From an uncultured Dorea sp. (GTDB taxonomy: Bacteria > Bacillota > Clostridia > Lachnospirales > Lachnospiraceae): a stretch of DNA of 56,004 nucleotides. Under the pieces are notes generated by a model. The model was not told where the DNA came from. It did no database searches and was given only the letters and a program-made list of their open reading frames with translations. Location: NCBI GenBank assembly GCA_934295165.1, contig CAKRAT010000005.1:1-56004 (forward strand), given 5' to 3'. The position numbers were made by a program, and so were the translations under genes. Shown one piece after another: positions 41,935 through 52,255 of the stretch (positions within the stretch are counted from its first letter, which is position 1; each line of letters begins with the position of its first letter).

Positions 41935-42891
41935 ATGAAGATAACATCAGTTGCAGTATTAGGTGCAGGTGCGGTAGGTTCCTATGTGATCTGGGGACTT
42001 GCGGACCGTGAAGATATAAAGCTTGGCGTGTTTGCCGAAGGAGAAAGAAATGAAAGACTGAGCCGTCAGGGCTGTGCGATCAACGGAAAGGTCTATCATC
42101 CGGAGGTGTGGACACCGGAGGAAGCAGAAAATGTGGATTTCCTGATTGTTTCGTTAAAATATGGTGCATTGCCGGGAGCATTGGAAAGTATTCGAAAAGT
42201 AGTTGGAAAAGATACCGTTGTAATGAGCCTGATGAATGGCGTGGACAGCGAAGAGATCATCGCAGAACAGATTGGAAAGTCACACATTCTTCCGGCTGTG
42301 ATCAAAGTGGCGTCACACAGGGAAGCGGACGGTTATCATTTTGATCCGGAGACAACACGGGGAATCATCTTCGGTGAATATGAAGCACCGTATGAAAGTG
42401 AAAGAGTAAAGGCTGTGAAAGAGCTGTTTGCCGGTACAGGCATCCATTACCGTTCGACGGAATATGCGATAGAAGAAGTGTGGTGCAAATTCCGGTTAAA
42501 TGTCTGCAATAATCTGCCACAGGCAATTCTGGGAGCAGGAGTGGGATGTTACAGAGACAGTGTACATATGAAGGCAATTCAGAACGGACTTAAGGATGAA
42601 TTAGAAGCAATTGCAAAAGCCAAAGGAATTGACATCAGTAAAGCGGACAGAATGTCCGGCAGAGGAAGTGCAGTTCCGCCATCAGCCCGTTATTCTACGC
42701 TTCAGGATCTGGATGCGGGACGGCATACCGAGATTGATATGTTCTCCGGTGTACTTATCAGGATGGGAAAAGAACTGGGGATTGCAACACCGTATAATGA
42801 GTATACCTATCACATGATCAAAGCACTGGAAGAAAAGAACGATGGCAGATTTGCCTATACAGGAGAGGAAGATCCAATCTGGTCGAAGTAA
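41935..42891 (+). CDS. Ketopantoate reductase-like protein
   Basis: 318 residues from ATG 41935, after GAAAGGACAAG. An N-terminal Rossmann motif (VLGAGAVGSYVIWGLADRED) and C-terminal ApbA/PanE domain (EEVWCKFRLNVCNNLPQAIL) indicate the 2-dehydropantoate 2-reductase superfamily (NADPH-dependent). Many gut members act on other 2-keto acids, so the pantothenate role is only likely. Length is normal. Confidence 0.88.
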   Translation: MKITSVAVLGAGAVGSYVIWGLADREDIKLGVFAEGERNERLSRQGCAINGKVYHPEVWTPEEAENVDFLIVSLKYGALPGALESIRKVVGKDTVVMSLMNGVDSEEIIAEQIGKSHILPAVIKVASHREADGYHFDPETTRGIIFGEYEAPYESERVKAVKELFAGTGIHYRSTEYAIEEVWCKFRLNVCNNLPQAILGAGVGCYRDSVHMKAIQNGLKDELEAIAKAKGIDISKADRMSGRGSAVPPSARYSTLQDLDAGRHTEIDMFSGVLIRMGKELGIATPYNEYTYHMIKALEEKNDGRFAYTGEEDPIWSK

Positions 42892-42975
42892 CAATGCATA
42901 TACGGGAAAATTACCGTTGATAGTTCTGACAGACGAAAAAAGTTGGTAAATTAGAGAAAAGTTTGGGGAAGAGAT

Positions 42976-44264
42976 ATGTTGAAAAAAGAAGAAATCATAA
43001 CACTTTTAAAGAAAGATGTAGTTCCGGCACTTGGCTGTACAGAACCGGTATGTGTAGCATTGTGTGCAGCAAATGCAGGGAAACTTACAGAGGGACGGAT
43101 CTGCTCGATAGAAGTAGAAGTAAATGTGGGAATTTATAAAAATGGAATGTCAGCCGGAATCCCGGGTTGTGATTACGTGGGTCTTCCATATGCAGCAGCA
43201 TTGGGAGCACATCTTAAGAATCCGGAAAAAGGACTGGAACTTCTGGAAGATATCACAACGGAGATCCTGAAACAGATGAAAAAACTGTGTGACTCACATG
43301 CAGTATCAGTGAAGATCAAAGAGCAGGAACGAGAATTATATGTGAAATGCACAATCAAGGCAGAGGCGGACACGATCACATCGGTTATTCGGGGGACACA
43401 TACCAATATTGTATATCTGGAAAAAAACGGAGAAGTCGTATTTGAGAAAAATCCGGAAAAAGGACAGGCGTCGGATGATACGTTGATCGAAGAACTGAAA
43501 CAGATGACAATCGCACAGATCCGTCAGATTGTGGATACTGTTTCAGAGGAAGAATTACATTTTCTCTTGGATGGCGTGGAGATGAACGAAAGACTGGCGG
43601 CGTATTCCGAAGAGAAGAAAACCGGAGTCGGAATTGCAGATGCGCTTCGGGACGAAAAGGATTCCAATGTATTAAAGGATAATCTGATGACCAGAATTAT
43701 GTTAAAAGTAAGTTCGGCGGCGGAAAGCCGTCTGGATGGATGTCCACTTCCGACGATGAGCAGCTCGGGGCAGGAACGAAGGGACTGGTCGTGATCCTGC
43801 CGGTCAGTGAAACAGCAGATGTACTGGGTGTTTCTCAGGAGAAAAAAGTCCGTGCGATTGCAATCGCCCATCTGGTGAATCGTTATATCAATGCCTATAT
43901 AGGAAAGTTGTCACCAATGTGTTCCTGTGTCATGGCATCATCAACGGCTGCATCAGTTGGAATCGCTTATCTGTTCGGAGGCAGTGATGAACAGCTTGGA
44001 TATGCCGTAAGGAATATGTCAGGAACGGTAACGGGAATGATCTGTGACGGCGGAAAGGTTGGCTGTGCAATGAAAGTTGCAACAGGATCTTCAGCTGCAC
44101 TGCTCTGTGCACTGACAGCTGTTCACAATGCACCGCTCAGGGTAAGTGACGGCATTTGTGCAGAAACACCGGAAGACTGCATCCGCAATATGGCGTGGAT
44201 CGGCAATCAGGGAATGGCACAGACGGATAAAGAGATCATCCGCATTATGGAGAGTAAAAAATAG
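42976..44264 (+). pseudogene. L-cysteine desulfidase (CyuA/YhaM type) with frameshift
   Basis: The N-terminal frame (42976-43794, PALGCTEPVCVALCAANAGK) and C-terminal frame (from about 43770, VVILPVSETADVLGVSQEK) together make a full protein of the serine dehydratase-alpha-like UPF0597 family, which breaks down L-cysteine to sulfide, ammonia and pyruvate using an iron-sulfur cluster. They join across GGGG at about 43767-43771, where one extra G would restore SSGAGTKGLVV. A one-base deletion in a homopolymer is therefore the cause. It may be a sequencing error rather than a real mutation. Confidence 0.85.
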
Positions 44265-44350
44265 AGATGGGATAATAAAACAAAATTAAAAAATCAGAAA
44301 TAAAAAATCAGAAATAAGAAATAAAAAAGTAAGGAAATGTAATCAGGAAG

Positions 44351-45709
44351 ATGAAGAGGAAAATAGAAGTAGAACAACAGCATATGTTTTCGAATAAAAT
44401 GATTGCCAGCATTTTGATACCGGTCATTCTGGAACAACTGCTCAATTCTGTAATGGGAACGGCAGATACAATGATGGTAAGTAATATCGGATCAGCAGCA
44501 ATCTCGGCGGTATCTCTGGTGGATTCTATCAATATTCTTGTGATACAGGCATTTTCTGCGCTGGCAGCAGGAGGGGCAATTATCTGTTCGCAGTACATCG
44601 GACAACAGAATAAAAAAATGGCAAATGAATCGGCAAGACAGGTGTTGTTTATTATTACGGCGATTTCCGTTGTGGTTAGTTTGTTATGTCTGGGATTTAA
44701 GAAACCGCTTCTGCGGCTGATTTTTGGTTCGGTAGAAGTTGATGTTATGAAAGCTTCAGAGACTTACTTCTTTTATACGGCAATTTCATTTCCGTTTATA
44801 GCAGCATATGATTCTGCGGCATCAATCTTCCGTGCACAGGAGAATACGAAAGGACCGATGCTGATTTCGCTGATTTCGAATGTGTTAAATATTGCCGGGA
44901 ATGCAATTATGATCTGGGTGTTCCATATGGGAGTTGCCGGTGCGGCAATCTCAACGCTGGTTTCCCGTATTTTCTGTGCAGTAGTGGTGCTGTTTCAGTT
45001 AAGAAGAGACCGGCAGCAGATTGTGGTGAGAGATTACTTAAAGATACGCCCGGACTGGTCAATGATTCGGAGAATATTGGGAATTGGAATCCCGTCCGGT
45101 GTGGAAAACAGTATGTTCCAGCTTGGAAAACTTGCAATTCAGTCAACGGTGTCAACCTTGGGAACGGTTGCAATTGCAGCACAGGCTATGACCAATATTC
45201 TGGAAAATCTGAATGGAATGGCGGCAATCGGAGTCGGTGTAGGATTGATGACGATTGTAGGTCAGTGTATGGGTGCAGACAGAAAAGACGAGGCCGTTTA
45301 TTACATAAAAAAATTAAGTGTGATCGCAGAAGTGGCAATCATTGTAAGCTGCCTGGTGGTGTTTGTCCTGACAAAACCAGTAACAGTTTTAGGCGGTATG
45401 GAAGCAGAAAGTGCAAGAATGTGTTACCATATGATATTATGGATTACAATCGTAAAGCCGGTTGTATGGACTCCGGCATTTGTTCCGGCATATGGACTGC
45501 GTGCGGCAGGAGATGTAAAATTTTCTATGATCACGTCGTGTCTGGTCATGTGGCTGTGCCGGTTCTGTCTGTGCGTGATACTGATCCGTTTTCTGGGATT
45601 TGGGCCAATGGGCGTCTGGATTGGTATGTTCGCAGACTGGACAGTACGTGCAGTGATATTTACATGGAGATTCCATAGCAGGAAATGGTTAAGATATAAG
45701 GTGATTTAA
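44351..45709 (+). CDS. MATE-family efflux transporter
   Basis: 452 residues, twelve predicted membrane segments in two halves, multi antimicrobial extrusion family (MIASILIPVILEQLLNSVMG, ISAVSLVDSINILVIQAFSA). It exports cations or drugs against a sodium or proton gradient. A second MATE gene of the same type lies 0.9 kb downstream. Preceded by AGGAAG. Substrate unknown. Confidence 0.93.
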   Translation: MKRKIEVEQQHMFSNKMIASILIPVILEQLLNSVMGTADTMMVSNIGSAAISAVSLVDSINILVIQAFSALAAGGAIICSQYIGQQNKKMANESARQVLFIITAISVVVSLLCLGFKKPLLRLIFGSVEVDVMKASETYFFYTAISFPFIAAYDSAASIFRAQENTKGPMLISLISNVLNIAGNAIMIWVFHMGVAGAAISTLVSRIFCAVVVLFQLRRDRQQIVVRDYLKIRPDWSMIRRILGIGIPSGVENSMFQLGKLAIQSTVSTLGTVAIAAQAMTNILENLNGMAAIGVGVGLMTIVGQCMGADRKDEAVYYIKKLSVIAEVAIIVSCLVVFVLTKPVTVLGGMEAESARMCYHMILWITIVKPVVWTPAFVPAYGLRAAGDVKFSMITSCLVMWLCRFCLCVILIRFLGFGPMGVWIGMFADWTVRAVIFTWRFHSRKWLRYKVI

Positions 45710-45724
45710 CAAGGTGATTGAAAG

Positions 45725-46243
45725 ATGAAGTATGTATTGAAGAAAGCAGAGCAGACAGAGGTAGAACAAATATTTGGTCTGTATCTGAAGAGAATCCAGT
45801 GGATGAATGACAAAGGAATCGATCAGTGGAACAACAATGGCTATCTGGATGATTATCCGGTAACGTATTATTATGAACAGCAGAAAGCAGGAAGACTTTA
45901 TGTTATGAAAATAGAAGAGGCGGATGGAACAAACGACAGAATCGCGGGTGCAGTTGTGCTTCTGTCAGAGGATCCGAGATGGGACGACGGATATGAAGTT
46001 TCCGCTTATTATCTGCATAATTTTGTGACAGATCTGACGGTTAAAGGGGCTGGAAGAAAGATTATAAAAGCTGTCGAAGCACTGGCGGAAAACGATCACA
46101 AAGAAAAAGTATGTCTGGACTGTTCCATCGACAATCCATTTCTCAATCAGTATTATGAATCAATGGGGGATAAGATGGCAGGAACCTGCAAAGATGGAGT
46201 GTATGAAGGGAATAGACGTGAAAAATGTTTTGTGCTACCATAG
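45725..46243 (+). CDS. GNAT-family acetyltransferase-like protein
   Basis: 172 residues starting MKYVLKKAEQTEVEQIFGLY, typical of GNAT N-terminal strands, with VTDLTVKGAGRKIIKAVEA in the position of the acetyl-CoA loop and LDCSIDNPFLNQYYESMG at the end. The pyrophosphate loop lacks the full R/Q-x-x-G-x-G/A pattern (here VKGAGRK), but the fold is clear. Substrate unknown. Confidence 0.82.
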   Translation: MKYVLKKAEQTEVEQIFGLYLKRIQWMNDKGIDQWNNNGYLDDYPVTYYYEQQKAGRLYVMKIEEADGTNDRIAGAVVLLSEDPRWDDGYEVSAYYLHNFVTDLTVKGAGRKIIKAVEALAENDHKEKVCLDCSIDNPFLNQYYESMGDKMAGTCKDGVYEGNRREKCFVLP

Positions 46244-46278
46244 AGAAAAAATAAATGATAATCAGAGGAGAAGAAAAT

Positions 46279-46536
46279 ATGAATGAATTATATGAAATCA
46301 TTGAAAAGAAAATAAAAGCATCCGGATATCCAAGACCAATCTCCGGGGCGGATGTATACGATGATATCTGTGATCAGATTGACGGAAAGGAAAACGGAAC
46401 GTATTTATTATTGTCAAAATTTGAAGAGGATGTGGTATTTGAGTATCATATTACGATCCAGGATGAGGACTTCAATCTGGGAGTTCTGACAATGAAGACA
46501 CCGGAAGGGATCTTTGAAGTAGACTTTGATGCATAG
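46279..46536 (+). CDS. Small hypothetical protein
   Basis: 85 residues from ATG 46279 (AGAGGAG upstream). Mixed acidic/beta (YEIIEKKIKASGYPRPISGA, FEYHITIQDEDFNLGVLTMK). No family recognised. It sits between the acetyltransferase and the second MATE gene on the same strand. Confidence 0.7.
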   Translation: MNELYEIIEKKIKASGYPRPISGADVYDDICDQIDGKENGTYLLLSKFEEDVVFEYHITIQDEDFNLGVLTMKTPEGIFEVDFDA

Positions 46537-46605
46537 GAATATTATACATATATCTTTAGAATGACAGGGAGCGCATTAGTTATAGAAGAAAGAATTGGAT
46601 GAAAG

Positions 46606-47967
46606 ATGGAAAAAGCAGGAAAGACAAAAGAAATGGATATGCTGAATGGCGGCATTGCAGGAAAATTAATCCTGTTTGCAATTCCGCTTGCGTTCAGCAG
46701 TATTTTACAACAATTATTTAATTCGGCAGATGTAGCAGTGGTTGGAAGATTTGCGGGAGATAAAGCTCTGGCAGCGGTAGGAAGCTGTGTGGCACTGGCA
46801 GGGATTTTTGTAAATCTGAATGTGGGTCTGTCCGTAGGTCCGAATGCAGTTCTTGCGAATCTGATCGGTCAGAAACAGAGAAAACGTATCAGTGGAATGA
46901 TTCATACAATCTTGACATTCGGAGTGATGGCAGGACTTGTTCTGATGGCGGTGGGAATGATGGCGGCAGGTTCGGTACTGAAAGCTTCGGGAACACCGGA
47001 GAGTGTTATGCATGAGGCGCTGGTATATATCCGCATCTATTTTGTAAGTATTCCGTTTATGGTCATCTATAACTTTGGGTCGGCTATATTAAGAAGCTAT
47101 GGGGATACGAGACGCCCGATGTATTATCTTCTGCTATCAGGAACGGTGAATGTGGTTCTGAATCTGATTCTGGTAATCTGTTTTTCGCTTGGTGTAGTCG
47201 GAGTAGCGTCAGCCACACTCATTTCCAATATACTGAGTGCGTTTCTGGTTGTGATACATTTGTACAGACGAGAGGACGAGTTTCAGTTCCGGTTCAAACA
47301 GATGACAATAGAAAAGAATGCTCTGAAAAAAATTCTGATCATCGGAATACCGGCAGGAATCCAGGGCGCAATCTTTTCGGTATCCAATGTTTTTATTCAG
47401 AGCGGGATCAATTCCTTTGGGGAAAATGCGATTGCAGGTTCGTCGCTGGCACTGAATTTTGAATATTTTTCGTATGATATTGCCGTTGCGTTTGCACAGG
47501 CTGCGGTCACATTTATCGGACAGAATTACGGGGCAGGTAATCTGAAACGTTGTAAAAAGATATTCTGGGAATGTATGCTGTTTGGAATCGGCTTTACAGA
47601 AGTGCTTAGTATTATCTTTATGATATGGGATGATTTTTTTGTGGGGATTTATACGACCAGTGCCGCTGTGGCAGCATTTGGAATCAGCAGGCTGCATCAT
47701 GTATGCTCGCTGGAAGGTCTGACCGCAACTTATGAAGTGGAAAGCGCAGCACTAAGAGGAATGGGAAAATCCCTGGAACCGTCCATTATCACAATTCTCG
47801 GAACGGTTGTATTCCGTGTGATATGGCTCGTAACAGTATTTAAGATGGTTCCGACGTATGAGATGCTGATGGATGTGTATGTTGCATCGTGGATATTTAC
47901 GGGGGGAATACTGTTTGTGATATATATGATGCATATGAGAAAGCTGGAAAAGAGTGTGATAAAGTAA
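46606..47967 (+). CDS. MATE-family efflux transporter (second copy)
   Basis: 453 residues, twelve membrane segments (KLILFAIPLAFSSILQQLFN, LAAVGSCVALAGIFVNLNVG). DinF/NorM-type MATE. Same fold as the pump at 44351 but clearly diverged. Followed 4 bp later by an AraC-type regulator, which may have controlled it. Confidence 0.93.
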   Translation: MEKAGKTKEMDMLNGGIAGKLILFAIPLAFSSILQQLFNSADVAVVGRFAGDKALAAVGSCVALAGIFVNLNVGLSVGPNAVLANLIGQKQRKRISGMIHTILTFGVMAGLVLMAVGMMAAGSVLKASGTPESVMHEALVYIRIYFVSIPFMVIYNFGSAILRSYGDTRRPMYYLLLSGTVNVVLNLILVICFSLGVVGVASATLISNILSAFLVVIHLYRREDEFQFRFKQMTIEKNALKKILIIGIPAGIQGAIFSVSNVFIQSGINSFGENAIAGSSLALNFEYFSYDIAVAFAQAAVTFIGQNYGAGNLKRCKKIFWECMLFGIGFTEVLSIIFMIWDDFFVGIYTTSAAVAAFGISRLHHVCSLEGLTATYEVESAALRGMGKSLEPSIITILGTVVFRVIWLVTVFKMVPTYEMLMDVYVASWIFTGGILFVIYMMHMRKLEKSVIK

Positions 47968-47971
47968 GCAT

Positions 47972-48603
47972 ATGACAACATATGAAAAGAAAATATTAAT
48001 GGAAAATGGAACCAGACATGAAATCGTATCAAGCAATCAGGATGTAGATGTTCGGTTCTATATGTCAGTGGATGAGGGAAGTTATGTCGCACCGCATTGG
48101 CATGACAGTCTGGAAATCATATATATGCTGGAAGGCAGTATGAAGGTAAAGTGCGAGAATAAGGAGATAGAAGTACAGGCCGGAGATATCAGTCTGATCA
48201 ATTCAAGAGAGATTCATTCTTTCTGGAGTACACCGAATAAGTCGCTGGTATTGCAGGTACCGGAAAGACTTCTGGAAAAATATATTTCAGACTATGAATT
48301 AATAAAATTTTATGTAGATCCACATCCGGAAAAAGATACAGAAAGCACAAAATTGGAGTGGTTAAAAAAATATGCTATGACATGTATGTGATATATGAAG
48401 TACGGATGAATTATGTATATCAGGATCTGATGAACACAGAGGATTATGTCAGTGAGATATTTGCAAGGCATGGATGTACGAATTATAAGGTGGCAATGCG
48501 GTGGTTTAAGAAGCGTCATCACTGTACACCATCAAAGATGCGAAAGCAGCGGACAGACAAAATGGAAGTCGTTGTGAATACGGAAAAATATGTAATAAAA
48601 TAG
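47972..48603 (+). pseudogene. AraC-family regulator with frameshift and internal deletion
   Basis: The N-terminal cupin sensor (SVDEGSYVAPHWHDSLEIIY, INSREIHSFWSTPNKSLVLQ) runs to a stop at 48391. Another frame from about 48358 reads DMYVIYEV, then jumps to RMNYVYQDLMNTEDYVSEIF and KVAMRWFKKRHHCTPSKMRK, the last half of an AraC helix-turn-helix. A one-base loss in an A7 run explains the frameshift. Roughly 130 residues between the linker and the second HTH helix are missing. A functional DNA-binding domain cannot be made. It lies next to a sugar-transport and glycosidase locus it probably once controlled. Confidence 0.85.
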
Positions 48604-48703
48604 AAAAAGTCGGAAATGTACCTAATAATAGTAGTTTATATTCCTAATGTGAACAAAAAACATCTGCTAGAATGTACCTATCAAAAAACAAAGGAGTAAA
48701 GCA

Positions 48704-49432
48704 ATGGAAACTACAAAGATTAGTATCAAAGAACGATTTGCATATGGTTGTGGGGACCTTGGCTGTAATATTATCTATTCGGCAATGTCCTCATTTCTTT
48801 TGTTCTACTACACCGACTATGTAAAAGTCAGTGCATTGACAATTGGAACGATCATGCTGATTTCAAGATTATTTGACGGGGTAACAGACCTGATCATGGG
48901 AGTCATCGTAGACAGAACGAAGTCCAGATTTGGAAAATGTCGTCCGTGGATTTTAAGAATGGCAATCCCATTTGCAATCGCAGCAGTATTATTGTTCTCA
49001 GTTCCTTCTGGATTAGGGGATAAGGCAAAAATTGTATACATATTTATTACGTACAACCTGGTATCCTCTGTTGTATACACAGCAATCAACGTACCATATT
49101 CAACATTGAATGCATTGATCACGCAGGATCAATACGAAAGATCTGTCCTTAGTGTCTTCCGTATGACACTTGCAACAACAGGAACCCTGATCATTACAAA
49201 CCTGACGCTTCCACTGGTAGAATTCTTTGGAGATAATTTATCTGCATGGACAAAGACATTTGCAGTATTTGGAGTGCTGTCAATTGTGATTTTCCTGATA
49301 ACTTTTGCGGGAACGAAAGAAAGAGTAAAACCATCAGCTAAAAGTAAGAATGAAAAACTTCCATTCCTCAAAGGAATCAAAGTATTATTCCGTAATAAAT
49401 ACTGGCTGATGATCACATTGACACTGGTGTGA
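48704..49432 (+). pseudogene. GPH-family sugar:cation symporter, truncated
   Basis: 242 residues of an expected 450-470 in the melibiose/xyloside GPH family (ERFAYGCGDLGCNIIYSAMS, SRLFDGVTDLIMGVIVDRTK). The first six membrane segments are intact, and the frame then runs into glycosidase sequence with TGA at 49430. The second half of the transporter and the first half of the following glycosidase have been deleted together. AAAGGAG precedes the ATG. Confidence 0.9.
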
Positions 49433-50579
49433 TTTTGAATGGGATGACCGTATCTTCCCAGATGCTAAGGGAATGTTACAGAGATATAAAGAGAAAGGTC
49501 TGAAGATCTGTGCATGGATCAATCCATATATTGCACAGGGAACAGACTTCTTCCGTGAAGGTCTGGAAAAAGGATATCTGTTAAAACGTGCAGACGGCAT
49601 GGGAATCAAACAGGTCGATAACTGGCAGCCGGGAATGGGTCTGGTAGATTTTACAAATGCAACAGTCGGAGGACAGCAGTTCCCGGTACACTGGGGTGGT
49701 GACTGTTCTGCATCTTATGCATCTATGGCAGAGAGCTTAAGAGGTGGTCTTTCCTTTACAATGTCAGGCTTCTCATTCTGGAGTCATGATATGGGCGGAT
49801 TCGAACTGACAGCCAGCCCGGATGTATATAAGAGATGGTTACAGTTCGGACTGTTATCTTCACACAGCCGACTGCATGGTTCGAAGAGTTACAGAGTACC
49901 GTGGCTGTTCGATGATGAGGCCGTAGACGTATGCCGTAAGTTTACAAAACTGAAGCTTCGCCTGATGCCGTACATTTATCAGATGGCAGTAAATTCTCAT
50001 CATACAGGAATTCCGACGATGCGTTCCATGGTAATGGAATTTGAAAATGATCCGGCAACGAAATATCTCGATATGCAGTACATGTTCGGAGACAGCATTC
50101 TGGTCGCACCGGTATTTTCAAAAGACGGGGATGTGGAATATTACCTGCCGGAAGGCACCTGGACACATCTCTTAAGCGGAGAAGTGAAACAGGGAGGAAG
50201 ATGGTATAAAGAAAATTATGACTTTATGTCACTTCCGGTATATGTAAGAGATAATACCATTCTTGCGATTGGAAATAACGAAGAAACTGCAGATTACGAT
50301 TTTGCTGATGGTGTAGAAATCCGGGTATATGAAGTAAACGACGGATGCAGGATATCATGCACAGTACCGGATCAGAAAGGTCATACAGCACTGACTGTAG
50401 AAGCGGTACGTGAAAATAATAAGTTAACATTGACAAGCAATGGAAAGAATCAGAATATGAGATATGTTCTGGAAAATGTATCAAATATAAGCAATGTGAC
50501 CGGAGCTGCAAAAGTAGAAGAGATAACAGAAGGTGTTGTTGTTATTCAGGAAAAGAATGAAGTAGTTGTAGAATTTTAA
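49428..50579 (+). pseudogene. GH31 alpha-xylosidase-like (YicI-type), fragment with internal deletion
   Basis: The frame begins mid-domain with CDFEWDDRIFPDAKGMLQRY and continues to a normal end. YicI-type enzymes have about 770 residues; about 380 are left. A second, in-frame loss lies at about 49658: DFTN is followed directly by ATVGGQQFPVHWGGD, whereas the family has some 60-70 residues there, including the catalytic nucleophile (KTDFGE region). The acid/base Asp in WGGDC is present, the nucleophile is absent. The enzyme cannot be active. ATG 49473 is an internal methionine. Confidence 0.9.
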
Positions 50580-50591
50580 TTTTTCATTATT

Positions 50592-50625
50592 ATGGCGGCT
50601 ATCACCAATCGGTGATAGCCGCCAT
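50592..50625. terminator. Strong hairpin between convergent genes
   Basis: A perfect 15-bp stem, ATGGCGGCTATCACC, four-base loop AATC, and its complement. It lies between the convergent GH31 and asparaginase genes. There is no long T-run on either side, so the call as bidirectional terminator rests on position and stem strength. Confidence 0.75.
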
Positions 50626-50642
50626 ATGCATGTAACAGAAAA

Positions 50643-51635
50643 TCAGACCCTGTCGTGATTGATCTCGCGATAGAACAACCGCGCAATCTCATCCTGCTTA
50701 TCCGTCTGACCAAGAATCCACATCAGTTTCGCAACAATGGATTCTGTCGTCATATCGTCGGACTTAAGGATTCCTTTATGATTACTGAATTTTTTTCCAA
50801 CCTGATATACGCCAAGATCACAGCCTTCTTCAGGTACTTGTGTGGTGACGGCGATCGTCTTGCCGGAATCTACCCAGGAGAAGATCGCCTTTTCAAAGGA
50901 ATCATCATATTCCGGGATACCTCCGATACCAAAGGTTTCCAGGATGATAGCATCATAGTGACCGCTCAACAGATCGAAAATCTCAGCTTTGACTTCCGGA
51001 GTCAGTTTTAGCACAAAGACACGGTCATTGAGACTTGCGTAAGATTTCAGATCCTGCGGAGCCGGACGTTCTTCCGTATAGTAACGGATGATGCGGCTGT
51101 CACGGATGATGGCAAGTTCCGGGAAGTTCATACTGTCAAAGGCATCAAAACTTCTGGTGCGCTGCTTGCGGCCACGTGTTCCGGCGACAACTTTTCCGTT
51201 GAATACGATGCAGACATTGCAGGAAAGATCATCGGCAGCATACAGAATGCTCTGGAACAGATTGATCTTCGCATCGGTATAAGGATTGGCCATCGGTTTC
51301 TGGGAACCGGTCAGTACGATTGGCTTTACACTGTCCTGGATCAGATAAGACAGGGCGGCAGCAGTATATGCCATGGTGTCTGTTCCGTGAAGAACGACAA
51401 ACCCATCGTAGTTGTTATAATTTTCCATGATCGCATCGCGGATCATCAGCCACTGGCGCGGGCGCATATTTGTGCTGTCAATATTCATAAGCTGAAGTAT
51501 TTCCAGATGACAGATGTCTTTGATTCCCGGTACGCTGGCTGCAAGTTCTTCTCCTGTCACAGCCGGTGTCAGTCCAAGATCCCCCTCTTTGGATGCAATC
51601 GTACCACCGGTTGCTATCATTAGTATGTTTTTCAT
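50643..51635 (-). CDS. ansA: L-asparaginase, type I-like
   Basis: 330 residues. N-terminal catalytic threonine in MKNILMIATGGTIASKEG and the second threonine/aspartate motif in VVLHGTDTMAYTAAAL are both present. It converts asparagine to aspartate and ammonia in the cytosol; no signal peptide. Full length. GAGAGG precedes the ATG on the minus strand. Confidence 0.95.
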   Translation of the reverse strand: MKNILMIATGGTIASKEGDLGLTPAVTGEELAASVPGIKDICHLEILQLMNIDSTNMRPRQWLMIRDAIMENYNNYDGFVVLHGTDTMAYTAAALSYLIQDSVKPIVLTGSQKPMANPYTDAKINLFQSILYAADDLSCNVCIVFNGKVVAGTRGRKQRTRSFDAFDSMNFPELAIIRDSRIIRYYTEERPAPQDLKSYASLNDRVFVLKLTPEVKAEIFDLLSGHYDAIILETFGIGGIPEYDDSFEKAIFSWVDSGKTIAVTTQVPEEGCDLGVYQVGKKFSNHKGILKSDDMTTESIVAKLMWILGQTDKQDEIARLFYREINHDRV

Positions 51636-51748
51636 GATCAGTTACCTCTCAATATATAATATATTTTTTACACTTCTATAAGATTAGCTGTGATTGGAAG
51701 GCATGTCAAGGAAAAACAGGTATTTTGCAGAGTATTTTCAGATGAGCA

Positions 51749-52003
51749 TTAACCCTTAATATCAGATGGATTTTTATCGGAAGGCGGAGCCTGCTCCGGA
51801 GCATCGTCTGCGCATGAGACCGGAGGAAGGAATGGATAAAGTTCCTCATACGAATCCAGTTCCGCAGGATTAAGAGGTGCAGAAGGAATCAGACCGGTAC
51901 AGTCATGGGAAGAGGCAGCAGTTGCGAGATAATCGTAAGAATCAATGAGTTCCTGGTTGGACAAAGGGTTTACATTTACAGTCTTTTTTTCATGTTTCTT
52001 CAT
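51749..52003 (-). CDS. Small conserved-looking protein of unknown function
   Basis: 84 residues. N-terminal lysine-rich end (MKKHEKKTVNVNPLSNQELI), then SYDYLATAASSHDCTGLIPS, and a proline/acidic C-terminus with another cysteine (PPVSCADDAPEQAPPSDK). AAAGGAG on the minus strand gives a good ribosome site. It has the size and leader-then-tail layout of a peptide precursor, but no modifying enzyme, protease or transporter of that kind was seen nearby. Unknown. Confidence 0.75.
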   Translation of the reverse strand: MKKHEKKTVNVNPLSNQELIDSYDYLATAASSHDCTGLIPSAPLNPAELDSYEELYPFLPPVSCADDAPEQAPPSDKNPSDIKG

Positions 52004-52255
52004 AATAAAAACTCCTTTATAATTCAGATATATTAGAGGGGTGAATAAATAGTGTTTATTTAGTAAAAAAAGAGGAAAACCTGCTTTCCGGTATAGAATG
52101 GGTAGAAAAAAAGAAAATTATACGGTATAATACTTCATGTTGTGAAATATTAGAGCTTTAAAGCTGAAAAGAAGAAAAGGTACAATTTAAAATAACATAT
52201 AAAAATAACAGATAAAGAAGATTTGATGAAATATAACAGGAAGGAGAAGCGGGAA

